NCBI GenBank assembly: GCA_020217265.1
Contig: JAIWOS010000035.1
Coordinates: 1-13,277 of the forward strand
Source of the DNA: Thiobacillus sp.
GTDB lineage: Bacteria; Pseudomonadota; Gammaproteobacteria; Burkholderiales; Thiobacillaceae
Direction of reading: 5' to 3'
Length of the DNA stretch: 13,277 nt
Within the stretch, counting starts at the first letter, position 1. Every line of letters begins with the position of its first letter. The position numbers and the translations under genes are program-made. The notes under the pieces are model-generated. The model was not told the origin of the DNA, did not search any database, and saw nothing but the letters and a program-made list of their open reading frames with translations. Positions 7,858 to 13,277 of the stretch are shown in pieces.

Positions 7858-8946
7858 TCAGATATCCACGGCGCGCAGGCGCTCGGCCGCCTGTTCTGGA
7901 TTGATCGTATTGACGAACAGCCCCGACCCCAGTTCGAAACCGGTCGGAATCGAGGTGCGCGGGCAGATTTCCAGGTGCCAGTGGTAGCTGGCGGCGTGCG
8001 CGCCGCGCTCCTTGTCGTGCGGAACCGAGTGCAGGAAGAAATTGTACTGCGCGCCGCCGATCACCGCGTCGAGCCGCGCCATGGTGCGCTTGAGCACCCG
8101 CGCGAGGTCGTCGAAGTCGGTCGTGGCGGCGTCGAGAAAATCGGCCTGGTGCGCAAGCGGCAGGATGTGGACTTCCCATTCGTAGCGGCTGGCAAAGGGC
8201 TTGATCGCGATGAAACGCTCGCCGCGCTCGATCACGTACTGGCCGACGTTGATCTTGCGCCGCACGGCGCCCGAGCTGCGATCGTAGATGGTCGCCTCGA
8301 AGGTGAGTGCCTCGTCGATCAGCGCGCAGAAGATGCAGTGGTGGTGCTTGGCGTAGTGGGCGGCGCTGTTGCGCACTTCGGCCTCGACGTTCTCCGGCAC
8401 CACCGGCATGGCGATGACCTGGCTGTGGGTGTGCGGAATCGAGGCGCCGGCGGCCGGGCCGAAGTTCTTGAACACCAGCACGTAGCGCAGGCGGTCGTCG
8501 GACTCGAACAGCTGGCGCATGCGTTTCTGGTACACGCCAAACAGCGCGGCGAGGTGCGGCTCGGCCATTTCGTGGATGGCGATGCCGTGTTCGTAATGGT
8601 CGATGATGACCTCGTGGCGGCCGTAGCCGTCGATGGTCTGCTGCAGGCCGAAGCTGAAGTTCGACTGCGCGCGGTCGTCGCCCAGTACCGGATAGAGATT
8701 CTCGACCATGCGGATCCGCCAGTCGCCCGCTTCCGGCCAGACCATGATCGCGGGCGGCGTCTTGTGCTCGTTGCCGCGGCAGAACGGGCAGGTTTCGACG
8801 TGCTTGCGGGTGTCGCGCGGGGCGAGTTCCTCGGCTTTCTTGGGCCGCATCGAGCGCGCGGTGGCGACCAGCACGGATTCGGTCGGCACGATGGGATTGA
8901 GGCGGATTTCGCGGACTTCACCCGCGTCGGCTGGGGTATCTGACAT
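7858..8946 (-). CDS. galT: Galactose-1-phosphate uridylyltransferase-like nucleotidyltransferase (HIT superfamily)
   Basis: The family transfers a nucleotide between a UDP- or ADP-sugar and a hexose-1-phosphate through a nucleotidyl-histidine intermediate. The 362-residue protein has the N-terminal metal motif CPFCRGNE at 53-60 and the segment VRMVENLYPVL-like sequence at about 79-88. FKNFG at 159-163 precedes the active-site motif PHTHSQ at 171-176 (H174 is the expected nucleophile). A second CxxC (HHHCIFC, 201-207), YHWHLEICPR at 321-330 and GFELGSGLFVN at 336-346 follow. Classical GalT has HPHGQ; HTHSQ is closer to the GalT relatives that include plant ADP-glucose phosphorylase, so the true substrate may not be galactose-1-phosphate. 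The ATG at 8946 has a strong GGAGGA 7 nt upstream. The frame runs open to 9411 but that extension is not protein-like and overlaps plus-strand genes. No other galactose gene is nearby. Confidence 0.85.
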   Translation of the reverse strand: MSDTPADAGEVREIRLNPIVPTESVLVATARSMRPKKAEELAPRDTRKHVETCPFCRGNEHKTPPAIMVWPEAGDWRIRMVENLYPVLGDDRAQSNFSFGLQQTIDGYGRHEVIIDHYEHGIAIHEMAEPHLAALFGVYQKRMRQLFESDDRLRYVLVFKNFGPAAGASIPHTHSQVIAMPVVPENVEAEVRNSAAHYAKHHHCIFCALIDEALTFEATIYDRSSGAVRRKINVGQYVIERGERFIAIKPFASRYEWEVHILPLAHQADFLDAATTDFDDLARVLKRTMARLDAVIGGAQYNFFLHSVPHDKERGAHAASYHWHLEICPRTSIPTGFELGSGLFVNTINPEQAAERLRAVDI

Positions 8947-8967
8947 GGCTGTTTCCTCCGCCGGCAA

Positions 8968-9011
8968 GCATAAAGCAGCCGTCCGGCTGCGGCGGTTCAA
9001 TCTGCTTATGC
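8968..9011. repeat. Nested inverted repeats in the galT / small-gene divergent region
   Basis: GCAGCCG-TC-CGGCTGC (8975-8990) is a perfect 7-bp hairpin. It lies inside a wider imperfect pair, GCATAAAGCAG (8968-8978) and CTGCTTATGC (9002-9011), differing by a single A. The two structures share bases, so they are alternatives. The galT leader RNA would contain them if transcription starts upstream of about 9011, which makes a regulator site or leader structure possible. Confidence 0.35.
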
Positions 9012-9054
9012 CCCCCCTCGGGCTTTTTATTCCCTGTCGCGAATGGGGTTCACA

Positions 9055-9083
9055 TTGACGCCCCTGGCCACGCCGCCGACAAT
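9055..9083 (+). promoter_or_regulatory. Predicted sigma-70 promoter for the two small plus-strand genes
   Basis: TTGACG (9055-9060) and GACAAT (9078-9083) are separated by exactly 17 nt, about 33 nt upstream of the ATG at 9116. A GGAG Shine-Dalgarno sequence is at 9105-9108. The promoter faces away from galT, so 8947-9115 is a divergent intergenic region. Confidence 0.55.
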
Positions 9084-9115
9084 GAGGGCCTTGCAGCATC
9101 CCCCGGAGCCTTCCC

Positions 9116-9403
9116 ATGGACAACGAAGACAAAGCCCTCGCCGACGAACAGCGCCTGATGCGCATGATGCGCAAGACGCTCACCTCCATCGTGCGCGATA
9201 CCGCACCGCGCGACGGCAACCCCAGCCCGCTCACCGAAGCGACCATCATGAACATCAAGGACTGCCTGATGGTGATTTCCAGCCGCGAGACCGAGCTCGC
9301 GCGGCTGACCGGCCGCACGCTGGACGAGCGGCCCCGCTTCGCCGACGAAACGCCGACGACGCACGCGGTCAAGATCAGCAGCATTCCCAAGAAAACGCAC
9401 TGA
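9116..9403 (+). CDS. Small hypothetical protein (95 residues)
   Basis: I do not recognise a named family. The protein starts with a charged helix-like segment (DNEDKALADEQRLMRMMRKT, residues 2-21), then SIVRDTAPRDGNPSPLTEATI, a helix-like KDCLMVISSRETELARLTG at about 48-66, and RPRFADE at 72-78, ending in basic IPKKTH. There is no signal peptide or membrane segment, so it is probably a soluble, mostly helical cytosolic protein. Coding is supported by a good promoter and GGAG 7 nt before the ATG, by the lack of any competing minus-strand gene, and by the close coupling to the next gene (its TGA overlaps the next ATG as TGATG). I have a vague memory of similar short betaproteobacterial proteins without known function. 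Confidence 0.78.
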   Translation: MDNEDKALADEQRLMRMMRKTLTSIVRDTAPRDGNPSPLTEATIMNIKDCLMVISSRETELARLTGRTLDERPRFADETPTTHAVKISSIPKKTH

Positions 9404-9654
9404 TGCCGCAAGCCACCAGCCTGTTCACCGATGTCGAATCGAAGGTCGTCGGCACCTCGGCGGTGGTGATCTATTCGCCGTCGGGCAAGTCACGCAAGCG
9501 TTTCCCGGAAGGCGTGGTCGAAATTTTTGCCAGCGAGGACGAAGCACGCGCCCACGCCGACCCGGACAAGCACCGCCACGCCGCCATCGCCAGCGGGCCG
9601 TCGCGCTCGTCCGAAGGCTTCAAGCTCTTTTATCTGGTGCGCTGGCTGGACTGA
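9403..9654 (+). CDS. Small hypothetical protein (83 residues)
   Basis: No family recognised. The N-terminal half looks like beta strands (SKVVGTSAVVIYSPSGKSRKRFPEGVVEIFA, residues 13-43, written here in pieces: VVGTSAVVIYS, GKSRKRFPEG, VVEIFA). A charged helix follows (SEDEARAHADPDKHRHAA), then a final strand-like FKLFYLVRWLD. It is soluble, with a mixed alpha/beta pattern, no signal peptide and no membrane segment. It starts at the overlap TGATG with the upstream gene and ends 67 nt from the convergent der stop. The two small genes are likely one transcript. Function unknown. Confidence 0.75.
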   Translation: MPQATSLFTDVESKVVGTSAVVIYSPSGKSRKRFPEGVVEIFASEDEARAHADPDKHRHAAIASGPSRSSEGFKLFYLVRWLD

Positions 9655-9655
9655 G

Positions 9656-9690
9656 CGTGGTTGTCGCCGATTCATCGGCTTGCAACCACG
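9656..9690. terminator. Long hairpin between convergent small gene and der
   Basis: CGTGGTTG (9656-9663) pairs perfectly with CAACCACG (9683-9690), and an inner stem GCCGA/TCGGC (9666-9670 with 9675-9679) closes a TTCA loop. The result is a long interrupted stem beginning 2 nt after the plus-strand stop. No U tract follows on either strand, so it is not a standard intrinsic terminator. It may stabilise 3' ends or block read-through between convergent genes. Confidence 0.4.
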
Positions 9691-9721
9691 GCCTGCCCCT
9701 TGCGGGGGGGGGAAGCGCAGC

Positions 9722-11131
9722 TCACTTCGCGCCGTACACCTTGCGGCGGATGCGTTTTTCGCGCCGGCGCCGGGTTTCGTCGCCGGCCGTCAACGGCGCG
9801 CGCTTCTTGCCTTCGAACGGATTCTTGCCTTCGTCTTCCTTGATCTGGATACGGAGCGGCGTGCCCTGCAGCTTGAACGCCTTGCGGAAGCTCGTTTCGA
9901 GGTAACGCTTGTAGTCGTCGCGCAGGCCTTCGAGCGCGTTGCCGTGCAGCACGATCACCGGCGGGTTCTTGCCGCCCTGGTGGGCGTAGCGCGGCTTCGG
10001 GCGGAACAGGCCGTTCTTGGGCGGGGCATGCTGCTCGACCGCCATTTGCAGCACGCGCGTGAGCTTGGGCGTCGGCATCTTGATGAAGGCCGCGGCGTGC
10101 GCCGCTTCCACGTCCTTCAGCAAGGCATCCAGCCCCTTGCCCTTCAGCGCCGAAATGTAATTGAAGCGGGCAAAATCGAGGAAGGCGAGCTTGCGGCCGA
10201 TGTCGCGCTTGATGTCGTCGCGCTGCTCGGCGGTGAGGCCGTCCCACTTGTTCACGGCGACCACCAGCGCGCGCCCGGTTTCGAGCACGAAGCCGGCCAA
10301 ATGCGCGTCCTGCTCGGAGATGTTCTCGCGCGCGTCGAGCACCAGCACCACCACGTTGGCGTCCTCGATCGCCTGCAGCGTCTTGATGACGGAGAACTTC
10401 TCGACCGTCTCGAACACCTTGCCGCGGCGGCGCACGCCGGCGGTGTCGATGAGGATGTAGGGCTTGCCGTCGCGCTCGAATTCGACGTAGATCGAATCGC
10501 GCGTGGTGCCCGGCTGGTCGAAGGCAATCACCCGTTCTTCGCCGACCAGCGCGTTGACGAGCGTGGACTTGCCGACGTTGGGCCGGCCGACCAGCGCGAT
10601 CTTGGGCACGCCAAAGTCGCCGGATTCTTCTTCCGTTTCCGGGAAAGGCGCCAGCGCTTCGGCCACCAGATCGGCGACGCCGTCGCCGTGCGCGCCGGAA
10701 ATCGCCAGCGGCTCGCCGAGCGCGAGCTCAAAGAATTCGGCGGTCACCACCGCGCGGTTCATGCCTTCGGACTTGTTGACGGCCAGAAACACCGGGCAGG
10801 ACGCCCGGCGCAGGCGGTCGGCAATGACCTTGTCCTGCGGCGTCACGCCGCTGCGGCCGTCGACCAGGAAAATGACGGCGTCGGCTTCGTCGATGGCCTG
10901 CAGCGTCTGCTTGGCCATCTCGGCAAGGATGCCGTCCTTGGCCACCGGCTCGAGGCCGCCGGTGTCGACCACCAGATACGGCTTGCCGCCGACGCGTCCG
11001 CGGCCGTAGTGACGGTCGCGCGTCATCCCCGGCAGGTCGTGCACGAGCGCGTCGCGCGTGCCGGTGAGGCGGTTGAAGAGCGTGGACTTGCCGACGTTGG
11101 GGCGGCCGACCAGCACCAGGGTGGGAAGCAT
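9722..11131 (-). CDS. der: Ribosome biogenesis GTPase Der (EngA)
   Basis: Essential GTPase with two G domains in tandem, needed for late 50S subunit maturation. The 469-residue protein has G domain 1 with GRPNVGKST at 9-17, DLPGMTRD at 32-39, DTGGL at 56-60 and G4 as NKSE at 119-122. G domain 2 has GRPNVGKST at 182-190, DQPGTTRD at 205-212, DTAGV at 229-233 and NKWD at 294-297. The C-terminal KH-like domain ends in a basic tail [16 protein letters not shown]. The ATG at 11131 is preferred: it gives the normal start [12 protein letters not shown] and has AGGA 6 nt upstream, while a GTG at 11152 would add seven residues that the family lacks. It follows bamB by 35 nt. In related bacteria hfq comes next; here the downstream neighbour is a convergent unknown gene. 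Confidence 0.97.
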   Translation of the reverse strand: MLPTLVLVGRPNVGKSTLFNRLTGTRDALVHDLPGMTRDRHYGRGRVGGKPYLVVDTGGLEPVAKDGILAEMAKQTLQAIDEADAVIFLVDGRSGVTPQDKVIADRLRRASCPVFLAVNKSEGMNRAVVTAEFFELALGEPLAISGAHGDGVADLVAEALAPFPETEEESGDFGVPKIALVGRPNVGKSTLVNALVGEERVIAFDQPGTTRDSIYVEFERDGKPYILIDTAGVRRRGKVFETVEKFSVIKTLQAIEDANVVVLVLDARENISEQDAHLAGFVLETGRALVVAVNKWDGLTAEQRDDIKRDIGRKLAFLDFARFNYISALKGKGLDALLKDVEAAHAAAFIKMPTPKLTRVLQMAVEQHAPPKNGLFRPKPRYAHQGGKNPPVIVLHGNALEGLRDDYKRYLETSFRKAFKLQGTPLRIQIKEDEGKNPFEGKKRAPLTAGDETRRRREKRIRRKVYGAK

Positions 11132-11166
11132 GGCTATCCTTGCTTGCGGCACGAGGCCGCGCTGGG

Positions 11167-12327
11167 TTATCTGATGCGGAAGGCGACGACGCTGCCTTTT
11201 GCGGTCTGCACCGCAAAGCCGGGGCCGATGTCGACCGGCGCCACGTGCACGGCGCTATCCACTTTGGCGCGCGCGACGAAACGGCCGTCGTCGGCCGACA
11301 GCACGTGCACGTAGCCTTCGCCGTCGGCCACCACCACCCAGGCGCCCAGCGCGAGCGGCGCGGTGACCTGGCGGCGGGCCAGCTTGTCCTGCCGCCACCC
11401 GGCGCGTCCGCTCGCCTTGTCGTAGGCAGTGACGGCGTCCTTGTCGTCGGTCACGTACACATTCTGCCCGTCCATCGCCAGGCCGCTGTTGCTCGAGGTG
11501 TCGCGCGCCCACAGCAGCGCACCGGTGGCGCGGTCGAAGCACGCGACGCGCCCCTGGTAGGCGACCGCGCATACCTGCCGCTCGTCCGCCACGGGGTTGC
11601 CCATGACGTCGGCGACGCGTTCGAGTTCGGTGGCGCCGCGCGGCAGCGCGACCGTGGCTTCCCACAGCTGCGCGCCGTTGGCGGGGTTGAGCGCGACCAG
11701 CTTGCCGCCTGGGAAGCCGGCATAGAGCGTGTCGCCGGCGAGCGCGAGACCGCCCGATCCGCGCAGGCTCAGGGGCGGCAGATTGCGGCTGTACAGCCAC
11801 TTGCGGCTGCCGTCGGCAATCGAGAGCCCCTGCACGCGGCCGTCGCCGGTACGCACGATCAGCATGTCGCCCGCCATGAGCAGGGTGCCGGTCACCTCGG
11901 AGGAAAGCGAAACTTTCCAGCGCAACTGGCCGCTGCCCAGGTCGATCGCCAGCACCTCGCCCTTGGCGCCGCCGGCAAACGCCAGGCCGGGGCCGGCGCC
12001 CGCGCCGGCGGACAGTTTCACGCCGGTGTCGTAGCGCCACGCAACAGTGCCGTTACTAACCGCGATGCGCACCACGCGGCTGCCGCCGGCGGCGAGCACG
12101 TCGCCGCCCTCGGTCTGGGGGCGGAACAGATAGCCTGCGCTTTCGCCCGTCTCGGCCTTCCAGGCTTCGGCCAGGTCCGCCGCCGGCTTGAATTCGACCA
12201 GTTCGGCAGGCTTGGCCTTGGCCGGGCCGGCGCCGAACCAGCCGCCGACGGTGCTCGTCATCGAGCCGACCGTGCTGCAACCCGCCATCGCCAGCGCGAG
12301 GCCGGCCACCAGCATGCGTGCTTTCAC
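11167..12327 (-). CDS. bamB: Outer membrane assembly lipoprotein BamB
   Basis: Lipoprotein subunit of the Bam complex, which inserts beta-barrel proteins into the outer membrane. The 386-residue protein has a lipoprotein signal [18 protein letters not shown]17 is the lipidated residue and S18 favours outer-membrane sorting. An eight-bladed PQQ-like beta-propeller follows, visible as repeats of the type LxWxxxxG and GxLxAxDxxxG ([70 protein letters not shown]). The GTG at 12327 is chosen over the ATG at 12315: it provides the positive n-region KAR, has GGAGGAG 7 nt upstream, and overlaps the stop of the preceding gene as GTGA. Its position between the YfgM-like gene and der is conserved in proteobacteria. 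Confidence 0.95.
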   Translation of the reverse strand: MKARMLVAGLALAMAGCSTVGSMTSTVGGWFGAGPAKAKPAELVEFKPAADLAEAWKAETGESAGYLFRPQTEGGDVLAAGGSRVVRIAVSNGTVAWRYDTGVKLSAGAGAGPGLAFAGGAKGEVLAIDLGSGQLRWKVSLSSEVTGTLLMAGDMLIVRTGDGRVQGLSIADGSRKWLYSRNLPPLSLRGSGGLALAGDTLYAGFPGGKLVALNPANGAQLWEATVALPRGATELERVADVMGNPVADERQVCAVAYQGRVACFDRATGALLWARDTSSNSGLAMDGQNVYVTDDKDAVTAYDKASGRAGWRQDKLARRQVTAPLALGAWVVVADGEGYVHVLSADDGRFVARAKVDSAVHVAPVDIGPGFAVQTAKGSVVAFRIR

Positions 12328-12968
12328 TTGGCGTCTCCTCCGCCCAGGGCGTCGAGTTTCAGTTCGACGATGCTGCGGTAGGGGTTGTCTTCCGCCATCT
12401 TGGCGAACGCGGCCTGATACGCCGCGCGCGCCTCGGCGGCCTTGCCCTGCGCCAGCAGAACGTCGCCCTTGAGGTCGTCGAATCGCGGCGCGAACGCGTC
12501 GCTGTGGCTCGCCGCCAGCGTCTTCAGCGCAGCGTCGTAGAGCTTCTGGTCGAACTGGACGCCTGCCAGCCGCAGGTGCGCCAGATCCTTCACTGCCGGC
12601 TCCTTGCTGTTGGCGGCGGCCCATTCCAGCTGCGCCTGCGCGCTTTTCAGGTCGCGCGCCCCCACGTTGAGCTTGGCCAGCAGCAGGGAAGCGCGCGGCG
12701 CGAAGGCGGTGCCGGCGTAACGGTCGATCAGCAGGGCGCCCGCCTCGCGCGCGCCCTTGGCGTCGTTGACCGTCAGCGACTGCACCAGTTTTTCGTAGAC
12801 GGTGGCCGCCTCCAGGCTTTGCGTCGCGGTGTGGTTCTGCCAGTAGCGCCAGCCGGCGGCGGCCGCGATCACGGCAGCGGCACCGATCATCACCAGATTG
12901 CCCCAGCGTTTCCACCAGGCCTTGAGTTCGTCCAGCCGTTCCTGTTCGTCGAGATCGTAGGTTGCCAT
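12324..12968 (-). CDS. YfgM-like membrane-anchored tetratricopeptide protein
   Basis: A 214-residue protein with a short acidic N-terminus ending in the family sequence DLDEQERLDELKAWWKRWGN. One membrane segment follows at about 24-42 and then a periplasmic helical repeat domain. Tetratricopeptide-like helix pairs are visible (ATVYEKLVQSLTVNDAKGA, then APRASLLLAKLNVGARDLKS, AVKDLAHLRLAGVQFDQKLY, LKGDVLLAQGKAAEARAAYQ). In E. coli YfgM is an inner-membrane partner of PpiD near the Sec translocon; a similar periplasmic chaperone role is inferred here. It lies 5 nt after hisS and overlaps bamB by 4 nt. Confidence 0.92.
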   Translation of the reverse strand: MATYDLDEQERLDELKAWWKRWGNLVMIGAAAVIAAAAGWRYWQNHTATQSLEAATVYEKLVQSLTVNDAKGAREAGALLIDRYAGTAFAPRASLLLAKLNVGARDLKSAQAQLEWAAANSKEPAVKDLAHLRLAGVQFDQKLYDAALKTLAASHSDAFAPRFDDLKGDVLLAQGKAAEARAAYQAAFAKMAEDNPYRSIVELKLDALGGGDAK

Positions 12969-12973
12969 GGTGC

Positions 12974-13277
12974 TTATGCCTTTTTCAGAGTTTCGATCGC
13001 GCGCGCAATATCGACGCGCACCTGTTGCCCTTCGACGCGCAGGGATTTCAGCGTCACCTCGTCCGCCGCCGCCTCGTCGTCGCCGATGATGACGGCAAAG
13101 CGCGCGCGGCTGGTGTCGGCTTTTTTCATCTGCGACTTGAAACTGCCGCCGCCCGCGTGCATGACCGTGGACAGGCCCGCGGCACGCAACGCGGCGGCCA
13201 CGCGCCAGGCGTGCGCGTTCGCCGCCTCGCCGGCGTGGACGAGGTAGGCGTCGGGCACGGCGGCGTCAAGCACGTTG
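12974..13277 (-). CDS. hisS: Histidyl-tRNA synthetase, C-terminal part only (window edge)
   Basis: The last 100 or so residues of an enzyme that charges tRNA-His. This is the class IIa anticodon-binding domain: DAYLVHAGEAANAHAWRVA, then LRAAGLSTVMHAGGGSFKSQMKKADTSRA (seen as LRAAGLSTV, GGGSFKSQMKKAD), FAVIIGDDEAAADEVTLKSL, EGQQVRVDI and a final helix ETLKKA. GxSFKxQMKKAD, the IGDDE sequence and the LKxLRxxxQ ending are typical of HisRS. The coding sequence continues past the right edge of the window with no start inside it. The stop is 5 nt from the YfgM-like gene. Confidence 0.95.
   Translation of the reverse strand, partial: NVLDAAVPDAYLVHAGEAANAHAWRVAAALRAAGLSTVMHAGGGSFKSQMKKADTSRARFAVIIGDDEAAADEVTLKSLRVEGQQVRVDIARAIETLKKA

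Noticed and set aside
8947..9411. Upstream extension of galT to 9411
   Set aside because: It crosses the divergent promoter region and the first small plus-strand gene; the ATG at 8946 has a strong Shine-Dalgarno sequence.
9704..9712. Nine-G run as a phase-variable switch
   Set aside because: It lies after the stops of both convergent genes, outside any coding frame or promoter I can identify, so a length change would have no obvious effect.
9527..11314. 595-codon open frame on the plus strand opposite der
   Set aside because: It overlaps der completely, has no recognisable domain and starts inside another gene; the frame is open because of GC-rich codon bias.
11140..12381. 413-codon open frame on the plus strand opposite bamB
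   Set aside because: Antisense to a well-supported bamB gene, low-complexity Ala/Arg/Gly/Val composition, no Shine-Dalgarno sequence.

Overview
The window reads as a chromosomal stretch of a GC-rich betaproteobacterium. The main evidence is the gene order hisS - yfgM-like - bamB - der - (gap) - hflX - hflK - hflC - DUF2065 - hisZ - purA, all on the minus strand, which is a well-known betaproteobacterial arrangement. HisZ (the partner of the short form of HisG) and the NKSE form of the first Der G4 motif fit this. I cannot name a genus from sequence alone.

Layout from left to right. Positions 1-74 are the 3' part of a tRNA-Leu (anticodon CAG) on the plus strand. It converges on purA, and a perfect 11-bp hairpin with flanking A/T tracts lies between them as a shared bidirectional terminator. 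From 133 to 5806 the minus strand carries purA, hisZ, a 62-residue DUF2065 membrane protein, hflC, hflK and hflX, with overlaps or gaps of 1-21 nt, so probably one transcript. From 5887 to 9654 comes material that is not part of the usual cluster: an EAL phosphodiesterase gene and a GAF-GGDEF diguanylate cyclase gene joined by a 4-nt overlap, a galT-like gene, and two small unknown genes on the plus strand with their own promoter. From 9722 to the end the conserved cluster resumes on the minus strand: der, bamB, a YfgM-like TPR protein and the 3' end of hisS.

How the genes work together. The hisS/yfgM/bamB/der block serves translation, outer-membrane protein assembly and 50S ribosome maturation. 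The hflX/hflK/hflC block serves ribosome rescue and control of the FtsH membrane protease. hisZ and purA serve histidine and purine synthesis. The central block looks like accessory signalling and sugar-nucleotide genes set between der and hflX, where related genomes normally carry hfq. No hfq is visible anywhere in this window.

The points most worth a second look are the missing hfq; the split cyclase/phosphodiesterase pair, with all catalytic residues kept on both sides; a perfect 9-1-9 palindrome sitting on the -35 element of that pair's predicted promoter; the unusual active-site motif of the GalT-like protein; a HisZ that ends about 65 residues early; and the two unknown small plus-strand genes. 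I see no mobile element, CRISPR array or defence system.
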